This document shows positions 31,991 to 45,641 of a stretch of 64,000 nt of DNA, in pieces. The DNA comes from Doris montereyensis (lineage: Eukaryota; Mollusca; Gastropoda; Nudibranchia; Dorididae). The DNA is taken from assembly GCA_037039925.1 (NCBI GenBank), contig JAXRKP010001286.1:79321-143320 (forward strand), read 5' to 3'. How positions within the stretch are numbered: the first letter of the stretch is position 1; every line of letters begins with the position of its first letter. Below the pieces are notes generated by a model that saw only the letters and a program-made list of their open reading frames with translations, did not search any database and had not been told where the DNA came from. A program made the position numbers and the translations under genes.

Positions 31991-34925
31991 ACCACAACAA
32001 ACTTTATTTTGGTTTATACATAATTTCTTTACTTGTCTGAGGTGCAAATGGGTATTGGCACTAGCTTAGGAGTAAAAACCTGCAACACACTAGTGTTTTG
32101 TACAATCACCTGTTACGCTTATGAGATAGACATGTGCTGACTTGCGAGGACAAAACGCATGAGTCAGTTTTGGCAAAATTGCTCTTTTATTTACTTATTT
32201 CTATAAATATTTATCCCTGCTATTTTGGGATGTATATATGATGATATCTGTCACCAAATATAAATAAACTAAAGCCAAAGATGATTTTAAAACCCCTTGT
32301 ATTGAATTGTATTATCAAGGCAATGACAACATGCATGAGAAATGTATCGAAACACTGCAATCGTTCAATTAACTTGATCTCGATGCGACAAAACTCATTA
32401 GAAATGCATTATAGAGCTTACCGTTCTTTCCTTCTAGACTGTCATCCAACAAAATGCATTTGAAAACGTCATAGGGCGCGATATCGTGGTTAGCTTCGCT
32501 TTGCATTGATGTCGCAAAACACAATAGTGACGCATTAGTGCTGTGCATTTGATTCACCTTGGTGTGATAAAATGCATGAGTGAAAATGCATTAGGGCCGA
32601 TGCATTGGACAAAGAACTGAACTAATCTGACAAAGCACATTGCTCATTATGTTTTCGTTGTCATCACCACAAAGAAAAAAATTAGTGCCGTCACCTGTTC
32701 CCGCTTCATGATATAGACACCAGGAAAAGCTCTGGCCATAATGGCCTTAAAGGTAGTTTTTATGACATGCTTTCTTGCTTTGTTGCTTTGGTCTCTGTTG
32801 CAAATTTTACTTTTTTATGGTCCAGCAAAGGCCAGTGATGATGGGAAAATAGTATGATATGCTATATTAGAAACATTGTTATAATTAAACATTCATTATG
32901 TTGTTGCTATATCTAAAAAGTTCATACGTGCATTTTATTGTTGATATTTCAAGTTCTTTTTTTTTTTTTTTATCATTCATTTTACAATGAGAATGATAAA
33001 AAAAGTGAGGAAGGGTTTGAGAAACAGAGAAACAGACAGACAGACAGAGATAATGAGAAAGAGAGACAGATAGACAGAGGTAGACAAACAAGAAGACACA
33101 CACAGTCAGACAGACAGACAACAATTATATAAGAAGATATTGGATGTTTACATTTTAACTTTTTTAAGTTGAATATCTTGAGCAATGGGTAATTTTACAG
33201 ACCGTCACAAGCATACCTTTTGAGATATTTAATTTTATCCGATCACAATGCCTGTTTCGATCAATGCTTGACATTGGGTGGAAACCTCTGCCAATTGATT
33301 TCTTAATCTTATTGTTAGTGTTATTGTTATGCATTTGAATCAAGTAACTCCACATATATGTCAACCCCCTAATTCTCTTTGTGCATTCAGTTTTTTTCAA
33401 ACCCTTCCCCTTTTCTCTCTACTCTTTCTATTTTATTTAACTGTTTGTTGTTGCATTTTTTCTGGGGGAATTTACATTATAATTTAATTCTGGAAATCTT
33501 TCCGAATATCCAGAGAATTCAAAGCAAAATTAAGGAATAACATCATTTTGCTACCGTTCAAAAGAATGAGGTCAGTCTTATATTTATTTAAAAATTGCTA
33601 TTATGGTAGTAGATATAGAAAGAACGTTTTTGTGGTAAGAATACTAATAACAGCAAAGCAACAAAGGAAAATTGGACTGTCAATAATTGTGTATTGTTTT
33701 TATTTTTGTCTGTGTGTGTGCGTGTGTATTGTTCTTGTTTTTGTTGTGTGTATTGTCATTCCTTAAAAAATAAAAGGAAATGTGATACACCATTTAAATA
33801 TTTTAAGCCTAAGGAATCATTTTTACAAATAAAAGGGCAAAGAACAGACTTATAAAGATGTGGTTATATATTGTGTTAGAAAAATAATAGAACAAATGAT
33901 GTTGCATTAATAATTAAAAGGAACTAAGAATAAGATTACAATACATTGTATATTATTATTATTATTACTAGCAAAATAGCATTTTTTGATGATCATAATT
34001 CTCTCTTTTTCTGTAGGTTATTCATAAAACTGCTGACTGACATTGACTCTTGCAATGTTTTATCGTGAAGGAATATTACATGTGAATTATATAATGTATT
34101 ATACCAGTTGTTGTTTTCATCACTGAATGTTAAAATCTTGCCATTTCTTTATAAGTTTAAAAGTCAATATTTTAAGTGCATTGGTTGTTTAAGGATTTAC
34201 TGATGGGAGAAAAGACGGTTGATGGCGGCGAGTTAGGGAATGGGGATGGGAGGAGGGGGGGGGGGCTGCTTTTAGGCCTTACTTCTTTCCTTTTTGTCAC
34301 TTGCATGTCTCTCATATTGCTGTTTTCTCGAATTCCCTCTTGAGATCACTGCATAAGGTAGATAGGGTAAATTGCAATGAATGTCTTACAATGCATTTTT
34401 ATCTTATACATACCTATTGAAAATGCCTGCATGCAATAGATATGTACCTCTCTATTATTGAAGAGTGTTTGCCATATATCTGTAAGCATTTTGCAGTTAT
34501 TGATCAATATTGGCTGTGATTTAATTTTGATTTGATTTGTTTCAGATCCTATTTAGCATTTAATCATGAAATGCCTTGCAAATCAAAAGGCCACCTTGTG
34601 TTTCAGTTCCCTTATTGGTGGCTATATAAATTAGCGGCCCAGATTTACCTACAATCAGAGAGCTAGATAGAATGAAGGCAAGGCAACCTTGATGGCTCTC
34701 TTGCTAATGACCGAATATTACCCTTGTTTATTATTATTGTACCAGTTTGTATCATCCAGCATCGATTAATTCATTGATCCATCACTTACAGACTTTGCCT
34801 TTATTGTTGTCATTAGATGATTGGTCCAGGACTCTCAGCACTCAAAGTTTGCGGAAATCTCACTCCCTAGAATTGGTTTAATGTTTTTAGGTTAAATCAA
34901 AATCAAATTGAGATGGTCAGTTATT
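31991..34925. other. AT-rich stretch without a recognisable gene
   Basis: 32030-32125 holds a family B SINE fragment ('gaggtgcaaatgggtattgg'). 32281-32640 has repeated 'aaatgcatta' words. 33020-33120 is a CAGA-rich tract. 34210-34390 is the short dispersed repeat with a G12 run (34256 onward). I see no exon with family similarity. Confidence 0.45.
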
Positions 34926-34927
34926 TT

Positions 34928-35118
34928 GAAGAAGAAGAAGAAGAAGGAGGAGGAGGGGGAGGAGGAGGAGGAGGAGGAGGAGGAGGAGGAGGAGGAGGAG
35001 GAGGGGGGGGAGGAGGAGGAGGAGGGAGGAGGAGGAGGATGATCAGGAGGAGGATGATCCAGGAGGAGGAGGGGGAGGAGGATCAGGAGGAGGAGAAGAA
35101 GAAGAAGAAAGAAAGAAG
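34928..35118 (+). repeat. (GGA)n/(GAA)n purine tract
   Basis: About 190 bases of nearly pure purine. GAA blocks flank GGA blocks, with a few 'gatca' interruptions. Confidence 0.95.
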
Positions 35119-35364
35119 CTCTCATAAATTATCTTGAATCTCCTTTTTGAAATCAAACTTTCTCCTAGAAACTCGTAAATTTCAACTTCTCACAATGTTG
35201 GTTGACAAGAGATGATGATAGTCGTTACTGTTTTTTTCCTTTTCAATCTTTCACCTTTCATCTTTCTGTTTCTTTTTAATTCTTTCTGTTTTCTTTTAAT
35301 TCTTTCTGAGATCACCGTGGGTAGTAGACAGGGGAAATTTAAATAAAACAGATCACATTCTCAC

Positions 35365-35522
35365 TGATTCAACCTTCTCAGATTCCAACCTTCTCACTGA
35401 TTCAACCTTCTCACTGCCTTCTCACTGATTCAACCTTCTCACTGATTCAACCTTCTCACTGATTCAACATTCTCACTGATTCAACCTTCTCACTGATTCA
35501 ACCTTCTCACTGATTCAACCTT
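35365..35522 (+). repeat. 17-bp minisatellite
   Basis: About nine units of 'ttcaaccttctcactga', one with 'ttcaacattctcactga'. Confidence 0.92.
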
Positions 35523-36194
35523 ACGTGTTTGTCTCAGCTGTTAAGAACTTAATGCTGTTTTTTTAATTTCACACTTTAACTTGTCTAAAACTATTTAAAA
35601 ACACGGTGATAAAAGTGAGTATTGTTTCCAGTGTCCCATGCTTTTACAGGTGCAGATTTTTTTTTTTGGAAAAAATAACTACGCAAAAATGCCATTAATT
35701 CTCTTAGAGAGCTTCCCTGAATAAAAATTTGTAATCTCTAGGGAATCTTCTAGAAAAATCTACAAAAAAATGTTTTGTTTTCGTTGTTTGAGTCCTGGAT
35801 CAAATGTTTTAAAGTGGTAAGTCCCAAATATGCCAAATTAATGAGGATCTTCCTCGTCATGTAAACTTACATAGCATTATAATTCATGTTTACTGTCACA
35901 ATGATACAATTGTTATTTTGGTCCAGGGGTTTTTTTGTGGAGTTTTTTTTGTTTCTTGTTTTTCTTTCTTTTTTGCATGCATAGGAGCAACATTTTTGCT
36001 TCATTGCTGTTCATATGGGTATGCTTCTGCAGGAAAAAAATGGTGCACATTGACATAGAGGACAGATTGTACCCTCCCTCTCTCTCCACGTGTTACCGGT
36101 ATTAAGATTTGCAAGTTATTACATATACATGCCTGGCTTGCAGGCATAATTTTTAAATAAGTTTATTTACCAGCTGCCACGTACTGCATCTTCC

Positions 36195-36485
36195 CTGTGA
36201 CGTCAGTGACCGAGCTGTCAGGCTGTCAAACTTGGGATCATGAGATCCTAAGTTGAATCTAGCAAAGCCAGGTCCAACGTGGTGTTCCTTGAGAAAGACA
36301 CTTAACACGTATTTTTCCCACTCTACCCAGGTGTAAATGGTACAAACATTAGATGGGGAGTAAAACTTGCATGAGACTAGCGTCCTAGCCAGGAGGTGAT
36401 CATTTTGTCACCTGTTCCGCTTCATGTTATAGAAACCAGGATAAGCTCCAGATCTATGGGCCTTGAGAGCCTTGGAGGAACTTTA
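36195..36485 (+). repeat. SINE family B
   Basis: Full-length: 'cagtgaccgagctgtcaggc', 'actctacccaggtgtaaatg', 'gtcctagccaggaggtgatc', 'gggccttgagagccttgg'-like end. The neighbourhood 35530-36190 shows nothing recognisable beyond AT-rich DNA. Confidence 0.8.
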
Positions 36486-36814
36486 CTATATATAAGTATA
36501 AGTTATAACTACAAGCATTACTTTTGGTTGTATGCCATTGACAGTGTAGAAATCTCATTCTCACAAATATTATTTTGATATATTAGAGAATGTGTATCTT
36601 TCTTTGCAATAGAATTAGAACTCTCCCTATGTATATTGCACATGTATGTGATGTTGAATACTGAGATTTTTCACGCCTCCTCATTTTCTTCCCTATGATT
36701 TTCTATCATTGAATCATGATGATACTTTCAATAAAGTGAATCGTTGATTTGTATATGCCAATAAGTTGTCACTGATTTTCTCTTGTTATTTTAGTAGTAA
36801 ATGTGTGTATGTTT

Positions 36815-36832
36815 GTGTGTGTGTGTGTGAGT

Positions 36833-36915
<83 letters not shown>

Positions 36916-36994
36916 GGAGACAGAGAGAGAGAAAGAGAGAGGAGAGAGAGAGAGAGAGACATAGACAAGAGAGAGAGAGAGAGAGAGAGTGAGA

Positions 36995-37052
<58 letters not shown>

Positions 37053-37065
37053 CCAGAGAGAAGAG
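36815..37065 (+). repeat. (GT)n and (GA)n microsatellite
   Basis: GT run at 36815-36828, then about 230 bases of GA with short interruptions. Confidence 0.95.
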
Positions 37066-37149
37066 AGAGTTAGAGTGAGACAAACAGACCAACATTGAAA
37101 GATTGAAACGGATCAAGCTATATAGCGTAGCAAGAAGCTTAAATAAATC

Positions 37150-37665
37150 TCGATGGTTTTCTCCCCTAGGAAATTAAACTCCCCCAGTAAAACCCACTCC
37201 CTAGTAAAACCCCACTCCCCAGTTAATAGCAAAACATGAGATGGAACCTCCCCATCTAAAACCCACTCCCCCAGTAAAACCCAGATCCCCCAGTAAAACG
37301 GATAAAAAATGAAGTAAAACAAAACAACTCAAAGTATAAACCCAGATAAACCCACTCCCCAGTGTCAATGGCGGTCTCAGCTTCCGTTACTGAAGGAAAA
37401 CCCACTCCCCCCCACTAGCCTCAACTATACGGCAAAACCCACTGGAAAAAACAGTATTAAACCCACTCATGTCCCTGGCAGAAACCCTAATCCCCTTTCA
37501 GGACCCACTAAATGACATGAACGGAAAACCCACTCCACCCATTTCGTGGTCAAACCAACAGAAATAACCATAAAACCCACTCCCCCAGGCAAAACCCACT
37601 CCCCCAGTAAACCCACTCCCCAAAAAAACCCATCTCAAAGCCCAGTAAAACAAAACCCTAGTAAT
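37150..37665 (+). repeat. C-rich minisatellite of about 18 bp
   Basis: Irregular units of 'aaaacccactcccccagt' broken by unrelated bits (for example 37345-37385). Strongly C/A biased on this strand. Confidence 0.8.
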
Positions 37666-37674
37666 GTACCTCCC

Positions 37675-37905
37675 CTGGTTCAATCAGCAAAATGGAACCT
37701 TGCCCATCGGAGACACGATAAAATTCCAGGAGGATAATTTGTGCAGATCACAAGAGGCATTGTCCATGTTAAATATCCCTAGAAACCCTGGTATTTTGCA
37801 GGTTAGTCGGTCAAAACACGAATTTGACCAAAACCTCAAAAATCTCCATAGATTGTTGATGTCGTACATTACGGTAAATCAAATCAAATCAAATCAAATA
37901 GTCAA
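37675..37905 (+). repeat. SINE family A, diverged body and tail
   Basis: Reads 'cccatcggagacacgataaa', 'gttaaatatccctagaaacc' and an (AATC)n tail at 37874-37900. Confidence 0.65.
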
Positions 37906-37924
37906 TGCTGGGTCCAAATGACGA

Positions 37925-38828
37925 TTTTAAGCACGTTGACATTAAACTGTAATTTTCCCACTAGAAACGGTTGTCAGCTGGGAAACATAGAACATTACGT
38001 TCAAAGGCACGTGTTTTAATCACGTCAGCATGGGAAGACATTGAACTCTAATTTTCCCAATCACGCATAATACATCAGTCAAAAAGACGGTTTTTTTATG
38101 AACGTCAACATAATTTTTCCAATAGCCTCAAGTCAGCTGGGAAAATTAAAATAAATTTTCCCACTGCATTGTGATGTCAGCTGGAAAGCTTGAAACGGAA
38201 CCCTGATTTTTCCAAGACTCAAGTCAGATGGAAACTGAATTTTATTTTTTCGTGTTGAAAAGACCTCAGAAACCAAATTCCCATACATTGAACTCTAATT
38301 TTCCCACTCAGCCTCATTTGTCGCTGGATCGTTGTTAAAGACAAAGGTGTAAGGAATGGAGTCCATATTTCCACAGCTAAGACATTAAACTATTCGAAAT
38401 GACATTGACATGCATTGGAAAATTGAAGTCAGTGATGTTTCAAGACATTGAACCCTGATTTTCCCAAACCAAAGTCAGCTGGAAAGACATTGAGATGTTA
38501 TTTTCCCCACTAGCCTCATGTCAGCTGGGAAGACGAGCCCTGATTTTCCACAACCTCAGAGTTTACACTGGTTTGTCATGCAACGATTTTCGACACTAGC
38601 CTACACGTCAGCTGGGAAGACATTGAACTCTGATTTTCCCAAACCTCACTGTCAGCCAAATAAATTGGGCCCTGATTTTCCCACTAACCTCATGGCAGCT
38701 GGGGGAAGACATTGAACCCTGATTTTCCCACTAACCTCATGTCAGCTGAAAAGACATTGAGCCTGATTTTGAAACTTAACCTCACGTCAGCTGGGAAGAC
38801 ATTGAACAATAAACTTTTCCCACTGCCT
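37925..38828 (+). repeat. Degenerate minisatellite of about 45-50 bp
   Basis: Repeated words 'gtcagctgggaagacattga' and 'accctgattttcccac' plus 'taacctcat', about 18 diverged units. The right end is more regular than the left. Confidence 0.8.
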
Positions 38829-38829
38829 C

Positions 38830-38961
38830 ATGTCTTCTGGGAAGACAAAGCTGCAACAGAGCAGTTTCCTGTCGGTACTCTATTTCGTGGTCATCTTCAC
38901 ACTACTAACCATGGTTAACTCTGATGCTAGCACTAATACAGCCACGAGAGAAGAGTTGCAG
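38830..38961 (+). CDS. Candidate first coding exon with signal peptide, unidentified
   Basis: An ATG at 38830 opens 44 codons to a donor gtaaag at 38962: MSSGKTKLQQSS, then FLSVLYFVVIFTLLTMV, NSDASTNTATREELQ. The basic n-region, 17-residue hydrophobic core and small residues after it look like a secretory signal peptide. The ATG lies in a diverged last unit of the minisatellite. A possible next exon after 'ctctctaacag' (39036) reads EGHEGPGRMRTDSVRKF before a stop. No family recognised. Confidence 0.35.
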
Positions 38962-39359
38962 GTAAAGGAATAATCTCTGATTGGTTTCTCAGAGCTCAAT
39001 AGTTGAACTTTTCCTCTGTCCACACCTCTCTAACAGGAAGGACACGAAGGTCCAGGAAGGATGAGAACAGACAGTGTCAGAAAATTTTGAAACACCAAAA
39101 GTTAATTGAATTCCATAGGACCATTTTGGAGGCTAAGACGTCCAGGGTGATGACAATAGGATTACACCAAAAGACATGTTTTGTCCAGGGCCCATTTGTC
39201 TAGAGGAAACCATCCAGAAAGAAACAGGGGCAGGAAGAATTATTTGAGGGAGAAATGATGTTTCAGATATAAACCCATGGGAACACAAACCTTGTGGTTA
39301 GATTTGATACAGTGGGACATTCACGTCAGCCTTCTTTACTTAATATCGTCTAATGCCAC

Positions 39360-39720
39360 AGTTTTGATCATGATAGAACACAACAACGAGCGAAGGTACA
39401 TCATTTAGCACAGCAGTCTCTCATACAATCATGATTGGGTTCAAGTGCAGACAAATGGACTTGACATCATTTAGCCCACAGCAACTTTATACAATCATGA
39501 TTTCCACACTGGTGCAGACAAAGTAGATTTTACATCCTTTAGCCCACAGTAACTTTATACAATCATGATTGCTACACAAGTGCAAACCAAGCGACTTTAC
39601 ATTGTTTAGCCCACAGCAACTTTATACAATCATGATTGCTAATCCTAGTGCAAACAAGTGCTTGAGAGCATTTAGCAGGACTTTCACAATCATGATTTAG
39701 CCCTGAGCTAACCAGCGATG
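39360..39720 (+). repeat. About 62-bp tandem repeat
   Basis: Five or six units with 'catttagcccacagcaactt', 'tatacaatcatgattgctac' and 'acaagtgcaaac'. Confidence 0.85.
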
Positions 39721-41050
39721 AACATGGAATACGTGAAATAAATAAAGACTGTACACAAGAATATAACTGACAACGGGGTAGATGCTCATATGTCAATGAC
39801 AGAAAGGGAAAAGTAACAGAGAATGAATGAAATGAGGGGGAGGGGGAGAGAAAAAATGGTCTTTTCTTTTAACATCGTTTCTAACTCAGGAATCAAACTT
39901 CATTCAAATGTGTTACGAAAAGATATTATTATATTTTTGTGAACAGTAACAAAACAATGTAATAAATAACAATTTCAAAATACAAACTTTTAATTTAAAC
40001 CCCTGCCCAGAAATTGATATAAACAAAAAACAACAAATGAATGCTGAAATAAATCTTTACAAACGACAAAGCATCTAAACGCGGCGAATTTTTCACGTCC
40101 CGAAAATTAGGCTAAGGAGACTACGTCTCCCCGGAGCGAGACAGCTAAAGAAATAGGCCTAGAATCTAGAACGAAATAAATCACTTGGACAAAATAGCTG
40201 CTTTATTATAATCTAATTTGTATTCACGCAGACTATTTGTTAATTTTTAACACGCTAGATTCTAGCATTAGATGTGATCTAAGATACGATCTAATTATAA
40301 CTATTTTAACCCCACCAACGCGTTTTTATCAGGTTCACGTCTGCTTGGATCCCTTGCCTTGGTGGAAACTTCATAAAGCATTGTTTGATGAGTATTGTAG
40401 ATCTACTGAATCAGGATTGAATGGCTTAAATATAACTTGGAAGATTTAATGTAGTGTTTTGATATAGAAATACCCGTCGTTAAGGTGTACATCACGGAGC
40501 ACTAAAATTACATGATGGAATAGTCCAGTTTTAAGTAAGGTGGGCGAATGGTGAGAGCGGTAGAAGTATTAATATGACAAATTTGCATTATGAACTCGTT
40601 ACATTGTCACAGTTTTAGCAAATGTAGGATTGTAAGTACATAACTGATTTATTTTTTCACATTATTGTTTTGTTTGTTTTGTTTCATTACCCATCTTATG
40701 ATAGGCTGCTGTTCCAGTATCGAGCATATAATAGATATATTTCCACAATATCTATATTATTTTAATGAAGGGTTGTTGCAGTATTGATTTTACAGTCTAA
40801 ATGCATCTGATTAGGTGCTACCATTTTGTTTAGTCTAAACAAAACTGAAGAGGAGAAATGGGAGTGGTGTGCAGGGTGAGTGTTTGTGGGGGCTGCACCA
40901 TCCTATGTGAGAGAGTATATATGCAATTTAGGATAATATGGAGAGAATTTCGCCACCATTGTAAAATAAATAATTTGTGTTTAATTTGACTCGTTTTCAA
41001 AATCACATGAGGAATCTCAAACAAATGCATGTTTATATAAATCAGGAGGT
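39721..41050. other. No recognisable gene
   Basis: AT-rich DNA. The 70-codon frame at 40237-40449 (ending SGLNGLNITWKI) has an acceptor-like 'tttttatcag' at 40323-40332 but no donor and no family I recognise. Confidence 0.4.
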
Positions 41051-41054
41051 ACAC

Positions 41055-41472
41055 AAAGTTTGATTAATTCCTGTTATCATAGCAACATTGTTAATCAATT
41101 CCTGGTCTTGTCAAATTGATTATTGTAATTCTCTAATACAAAAGCATCTAAAGAAACTTTTCTTCAAGTTGTCCAGAATAATGCTACTTAGATTGATTTT
41201 AAAGAAAGACAAATTAGCAAGCGTAATCACTCCTCCATGAATTGCATTGCTGCATGTTGAGTAAAAGAATTGCATGTAGATATGCACTAAACGTTAATGG
41301 TAAAATCTCACCACTCACTAGAGACAGTCCCATTTAAATCAAAGACCTTTTGAATATCTCTACTTGAAAAAGAAACCTAAGATCGCATGTTGACAAAACT
41401 CTCTAAATAAAAATTAAAAATAACTTGCAAAATCAGGGAACAATCATTTGAAATCTCGGCTTCAATTAATAA

Positions 41473-41500
<28 letters not shown>
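41055..41500 (+). mobile_element. CR1/L2-like LINE remnant, RT C-terminal part
   Basis: Pieces read IDYCNSLIQKHLKKLFFKLS, then RIMLLRLILKKDK and ITPP..LHVE, matching the D-YCN-L / QN-A-R / ITP-L--LHWLP-- segment after the RT domain of CR1/L2-like elements. Many stops. Runs into a TCTG tract at 41475-41505. Confidence 0.65.
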
Positions 41501-41504
<4 letters not shown>

Positions 41505-41777
41505 GATCCGTATCTCTCTCTCTCTCTCTCCCGACATATTAGGATCTAAATCCAGAAACTTCATTTGTTTTTCTTTTAAATTTCATGATAAGATGTAATC
41601 ATACAAATTTGACCTACTTTGAACTATTTCGTGACCTCGGAGCTCTACCAACGTCGGGTATTTCCCTTGGTCAGAAAGTTTAATATAGATCAAAATTATT
41701 TGGTTCCATCATGTTCTTCACGCCAGTTTAAATTTTGTGACTGCAGTGAGTGAAGACACATAACGGTCTACACTCAC

Positions 41778-41811
41778 CAGTGTGTCCGGCTAGGCTTTTC
41801 CTTACTCCAAA
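41778..41811 (-). CDS. Possible further nicotinamidase exon (34 bp)
   Basis: Minus-strand 'tctggttgcag' acceptor, reads FGVRKSLAGHT(G), donor gtgagt at 41777. Phase 0 in, open. It is short and has no family match, so it is speculative. Confidence 0.25.
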
Positions 41812-41929
41812 CTGCAACCAGATGCCAGGAGGCAGATTCGATTTAAAGTTCAATTCATGTCCTGTTCCTATCAAGAGAAGTTGAATTCAGATTACCGCTA
41901 AACAGAAAACACACGTTACCATTACTTAC

Positions 41930-41985
41930 CACGGATACATCATGAAGCACGTCCCACATCATGTCAGAATTTATCAGATGTATTC
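41930..41985 (-). CDS. Nicotinamidase exon, IHLINSD
   Basis: Minus-strand acceptor 'tttattatcag', donor gtaagt. Reads (G)IHLINSDMMWDVLHDVSV, 18 clean codons after the split Gly. The family normally ends soon after this, yet a strong donor follows, so at least one more exon exists. Confidence 0.85.
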
Positions 41986-42231
41986 CTGATAATAAAAAAA
42001 ACAGAAAGAAAAAAAGAATGATAAGAAACACTTATGTGAAACATTAATAAATGAAGCTAATTGATTCTATCCCATCGGACAATTTCCGGACGCTTAATAC
42101 ACCATTTAGATATAACATATCCATAGTTATGATTGTGTTAAATAACACACACACACACACATACACAGCGAGTCAGAGAGAGAGAGAGAGACAGACAGAG
42201 AGAGAGAGAGAGAGAGAGGAAAAGAGAGAGT

Positions 42232-42315
<84 letters not shown>

Positions 42316-44830
42316 GACAGAGACAGAGACAGAGACAGAGACAGAACACAGAGACAGAGAGAGACAGAGAGAGCGAGAGACAGAGACAGAGGGAGAAAAG
42401 AGAGAGAGAGAGAGAAAGTGAGATACACACAGACATAAATACAGATAGACAGACAGAGAGACAGGCAGACAGAGACAGAGACAGAGACAGACACAAGGAC
42501 AGAAATCGGTCGAAAGTCAAAAACAAGTGTCGCCTGCATGAATTGGACAACAGCAAGATACGTTTATCCATGACAACTCAGTGTCAGGTTGACCTCACTC
42601 TCACCTTTGGCGGCCATGTCACTGATGGCCTGCTGGACAGTGTCCGGAGTCACGCCCTTGTTGCATCGAGCACCGTGTAAGTCTCGTAACCTGAAGACGT
42701 AGACAATGATTTCAGGGATTAAGGTTCAAACCCAATGGTGGCTTCACAGTCTCTCTCTCCCCCCACCCCACCCCCACCCCTTTCAGTCGCTTATTGTTTT
42801 AGCTTCAAAATTCAAATATGAAGTCAAAAATTACATTTCAGCAACTCAGATGACCTCGGGGCGTTTGCGGATGCCCGGACTCCCTTGTAAGCAGCTAAGG
42901 GATCTTTAAAGTGCACAAAGTGTTGTGATCTGCACACGGGACTCCTTTTATCGTCAGGCTCCGACGGGACTAGACGTCGATCCACCTACTTGGATCAGGG
43001 AGGTAGATTTTGCTCAACTCGAGCTCGAACCCACCTGCCTTTGAATTGAGAGGCCAACACCTTGCGGAGATGGTTTTATTACTACTGCACTAAAATCGAA
43101 ATCGTCATGAGTTGGCCATTCAGTCATCACTTTCTGCAAGTTGAAAGTAATTACCAAACATGGAAACAGGGAGACTGTGAAGTCACTGCGTTTCTAGCCG
43201 TAGTTTGACATTACAGATGGTCATACTTTGTACACAATCAAAGTTTTTAAAATTTTGATTTTGATTTACCCACATCCACACTTGAGGTGATCTCGGGGTT
43301 TTTTGGTAGGATTTTTGATTTTGCTGGGACTGCCCTGCAAACAGCTACGGAATCTTTAACATGCACGATGTGTTGTCACATGGGACCTTCTGCTTACGTC
43401 CGTCTTCGATGGGACCGGATGTCGATCCACCTACCTGGATCGGGGTGGGGGTTAGATTTTGCTCGAAAAACACGAGAAAACCGTTATGGCTCATATTCAT
43501 GCCAACTACCTTTTGGTTGAGAGGTGACATCGTACCCCTGAACTACCGAATAACGCCACCCCTCCTCACAATATTGGACATAAAAAAATGATACCCATTC
43601 CTCCATCCTTTTACTTCTATTCTCTAGTTTTCAATCTATGTCACCTTTAACTTTGTTTTTTTTTAAAGACAGGGAGGTCCAGATGAAAGGCGTCGGCTAT
43701 CAACCAGAACAAAACGTGGGTTCAAAACCCTGGCAGGTTGAGGGTTCTCGCTGATTTTGTGTGTAAATCTACCCCATACTCCTCCGCACCCAGTTGGGTA
43801 AATAAATACCTAGTCCCATCAAAGATAGACGACAAAAGAAGGAGGTCGCGTGTGCAGATCACACCACTCTGCACGTCAATCATCCCTTAGCTTTTCTCAC
43901 AAGGCTGTCCGCAACGTTAAAAAATATCTTAACAAAACCCCATGATGACCTTAGTTAGTTGTGGATGTGGGCAAAAACTTCTGTCTCTGTCTCTCTGTCT
44001 GTTTTTCTGTCTGTTTGTATGTCTGTCTGTCTGTCATTCTACCGGGTTTATCTATTGCCTGTCTGTCTGTCTATTTGTGTGTGTGTGTGTGTCTGTCTGT
44101 CTCTCTGGCTCTCTATATCTCTGTCTGTTTCTCTGTCTGCTCTCTGTCTGTCTGCCTCTCTGTCTTCCTGTCTCTCTATCTGTTTGTCTCTCTGTCTCTC
44201 TGTCTGTCGGTCCCTCTGTCTCTCTGTCTCGCTAACTGTATGTCTCTCTGTCTGTTTGTCTGTCTGTCTGTATGTCTTCCTGTCTCTCTGTCTGTATGTG
44301 TCTGTCTGTCTCTCTCTCTGTCTGTCCGTCGGTCTCTCTATCTCGCTAATTGTATGTCTCTCTGTCTGTTTCTCTGTCTGCCTCTCTAGTCCCTGTCTTC
44401 CTGGCTCTCTGTCTGTTTGTCTGTCTATCTCTCTGTCTGTCTGTCCCTCTGTCTTTCTGTTTCGTTAACTGTCTGTCTCTCTGTCTGTCTGTTTGTCCAC
44501 AGATTCGGAGATAGCAAAATACTGAAAAAGGATCGAGGAACAACCTTATGAAGGCAACATAAAGCAGGAAACTGAGACGTGTATAGAAAGGGAGATAACT
44601 CTTAAGATTTTGCGCGTCTAGAGATGTGTAGTAGACACAATAGTCTTTGGCCAGACCCACGATGAAGACGTGTGTGATGTCATTGGACTGGAGGATCTAG
44701 TGAAGGTCAGTGTGATCAGACAGCCATTGTCGTAAACGCTGAGTAGGAGTCAGCTGTAAGGCATTTAAATGATTTCAATGAAATATTGGAATAGGGATAT
44801 ATATATGTGTGTGTGTGTGTATATATATAT

Positions 44831-44897
<67 letters not shown>

Positions 44898-44933
44898 GAG
44901 AGAGAGAGCTGCTGCTGCTGCTGCTGCTGCTGA

Positions 44934-44977
<44 letters not shown>

Positions 44978-44985
44978 GCAAGCTG

Positions 44986-45051
<66 letters not shown>

Positions 45052-45101
45052 GGCGCATTGCGTTGCTGCTGCCGCTGCTGCTGCTGCTGCTGCTGCTGCT
45101 G

Positions 45102-45168
<67 letters not shown>

Positions 45169-45538
45169 TGGTTGCTGCTGCTGTCGCTGCTGCTGCTGCT
45201 GTTGCTGCTGCTGAAATTGCTGCTGCTGCTGCTGCTGCTGCTGCGCGCTGCCGCGGCTGCTATATATATATATATATATACTGCCTATATATATATATAT
45301 ATATATAGCTGCTGCTGCTGGTACTGCTGCTGCTACTGCTGCTGCTGCTGCTGCTACTACTACTACTACTACTACTACTGCTGCTGCTAGCTGCTGCGAA
45401 TACTACTACTACTGCTGCGCTGGCTGCTATGCTGTTGGCTGCTGCTGCTGCTGCTGCTGCTGCTACGTACTGCTGCTGCTTATGCTGCTGTTGTTGCTAC
45501 TGTTGCTGCTGCTGCTGCTGTTGTTGCTGTTGCTGCTG

Positions 45539-45585
<47 letters not shown>

Positions 45586-45589
45586 ACTA

Positions 45590-45641
<52 letters not shown>

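Noticed and set aside
42605..42690. Alternative minus-strand reading RDLHGARCNKGV
   Set aside because: The other frame reads YETYTVLDATR and joins GVTPDTVQQAI after one G, matching nicotinamidase; the first reading mixed two frames.
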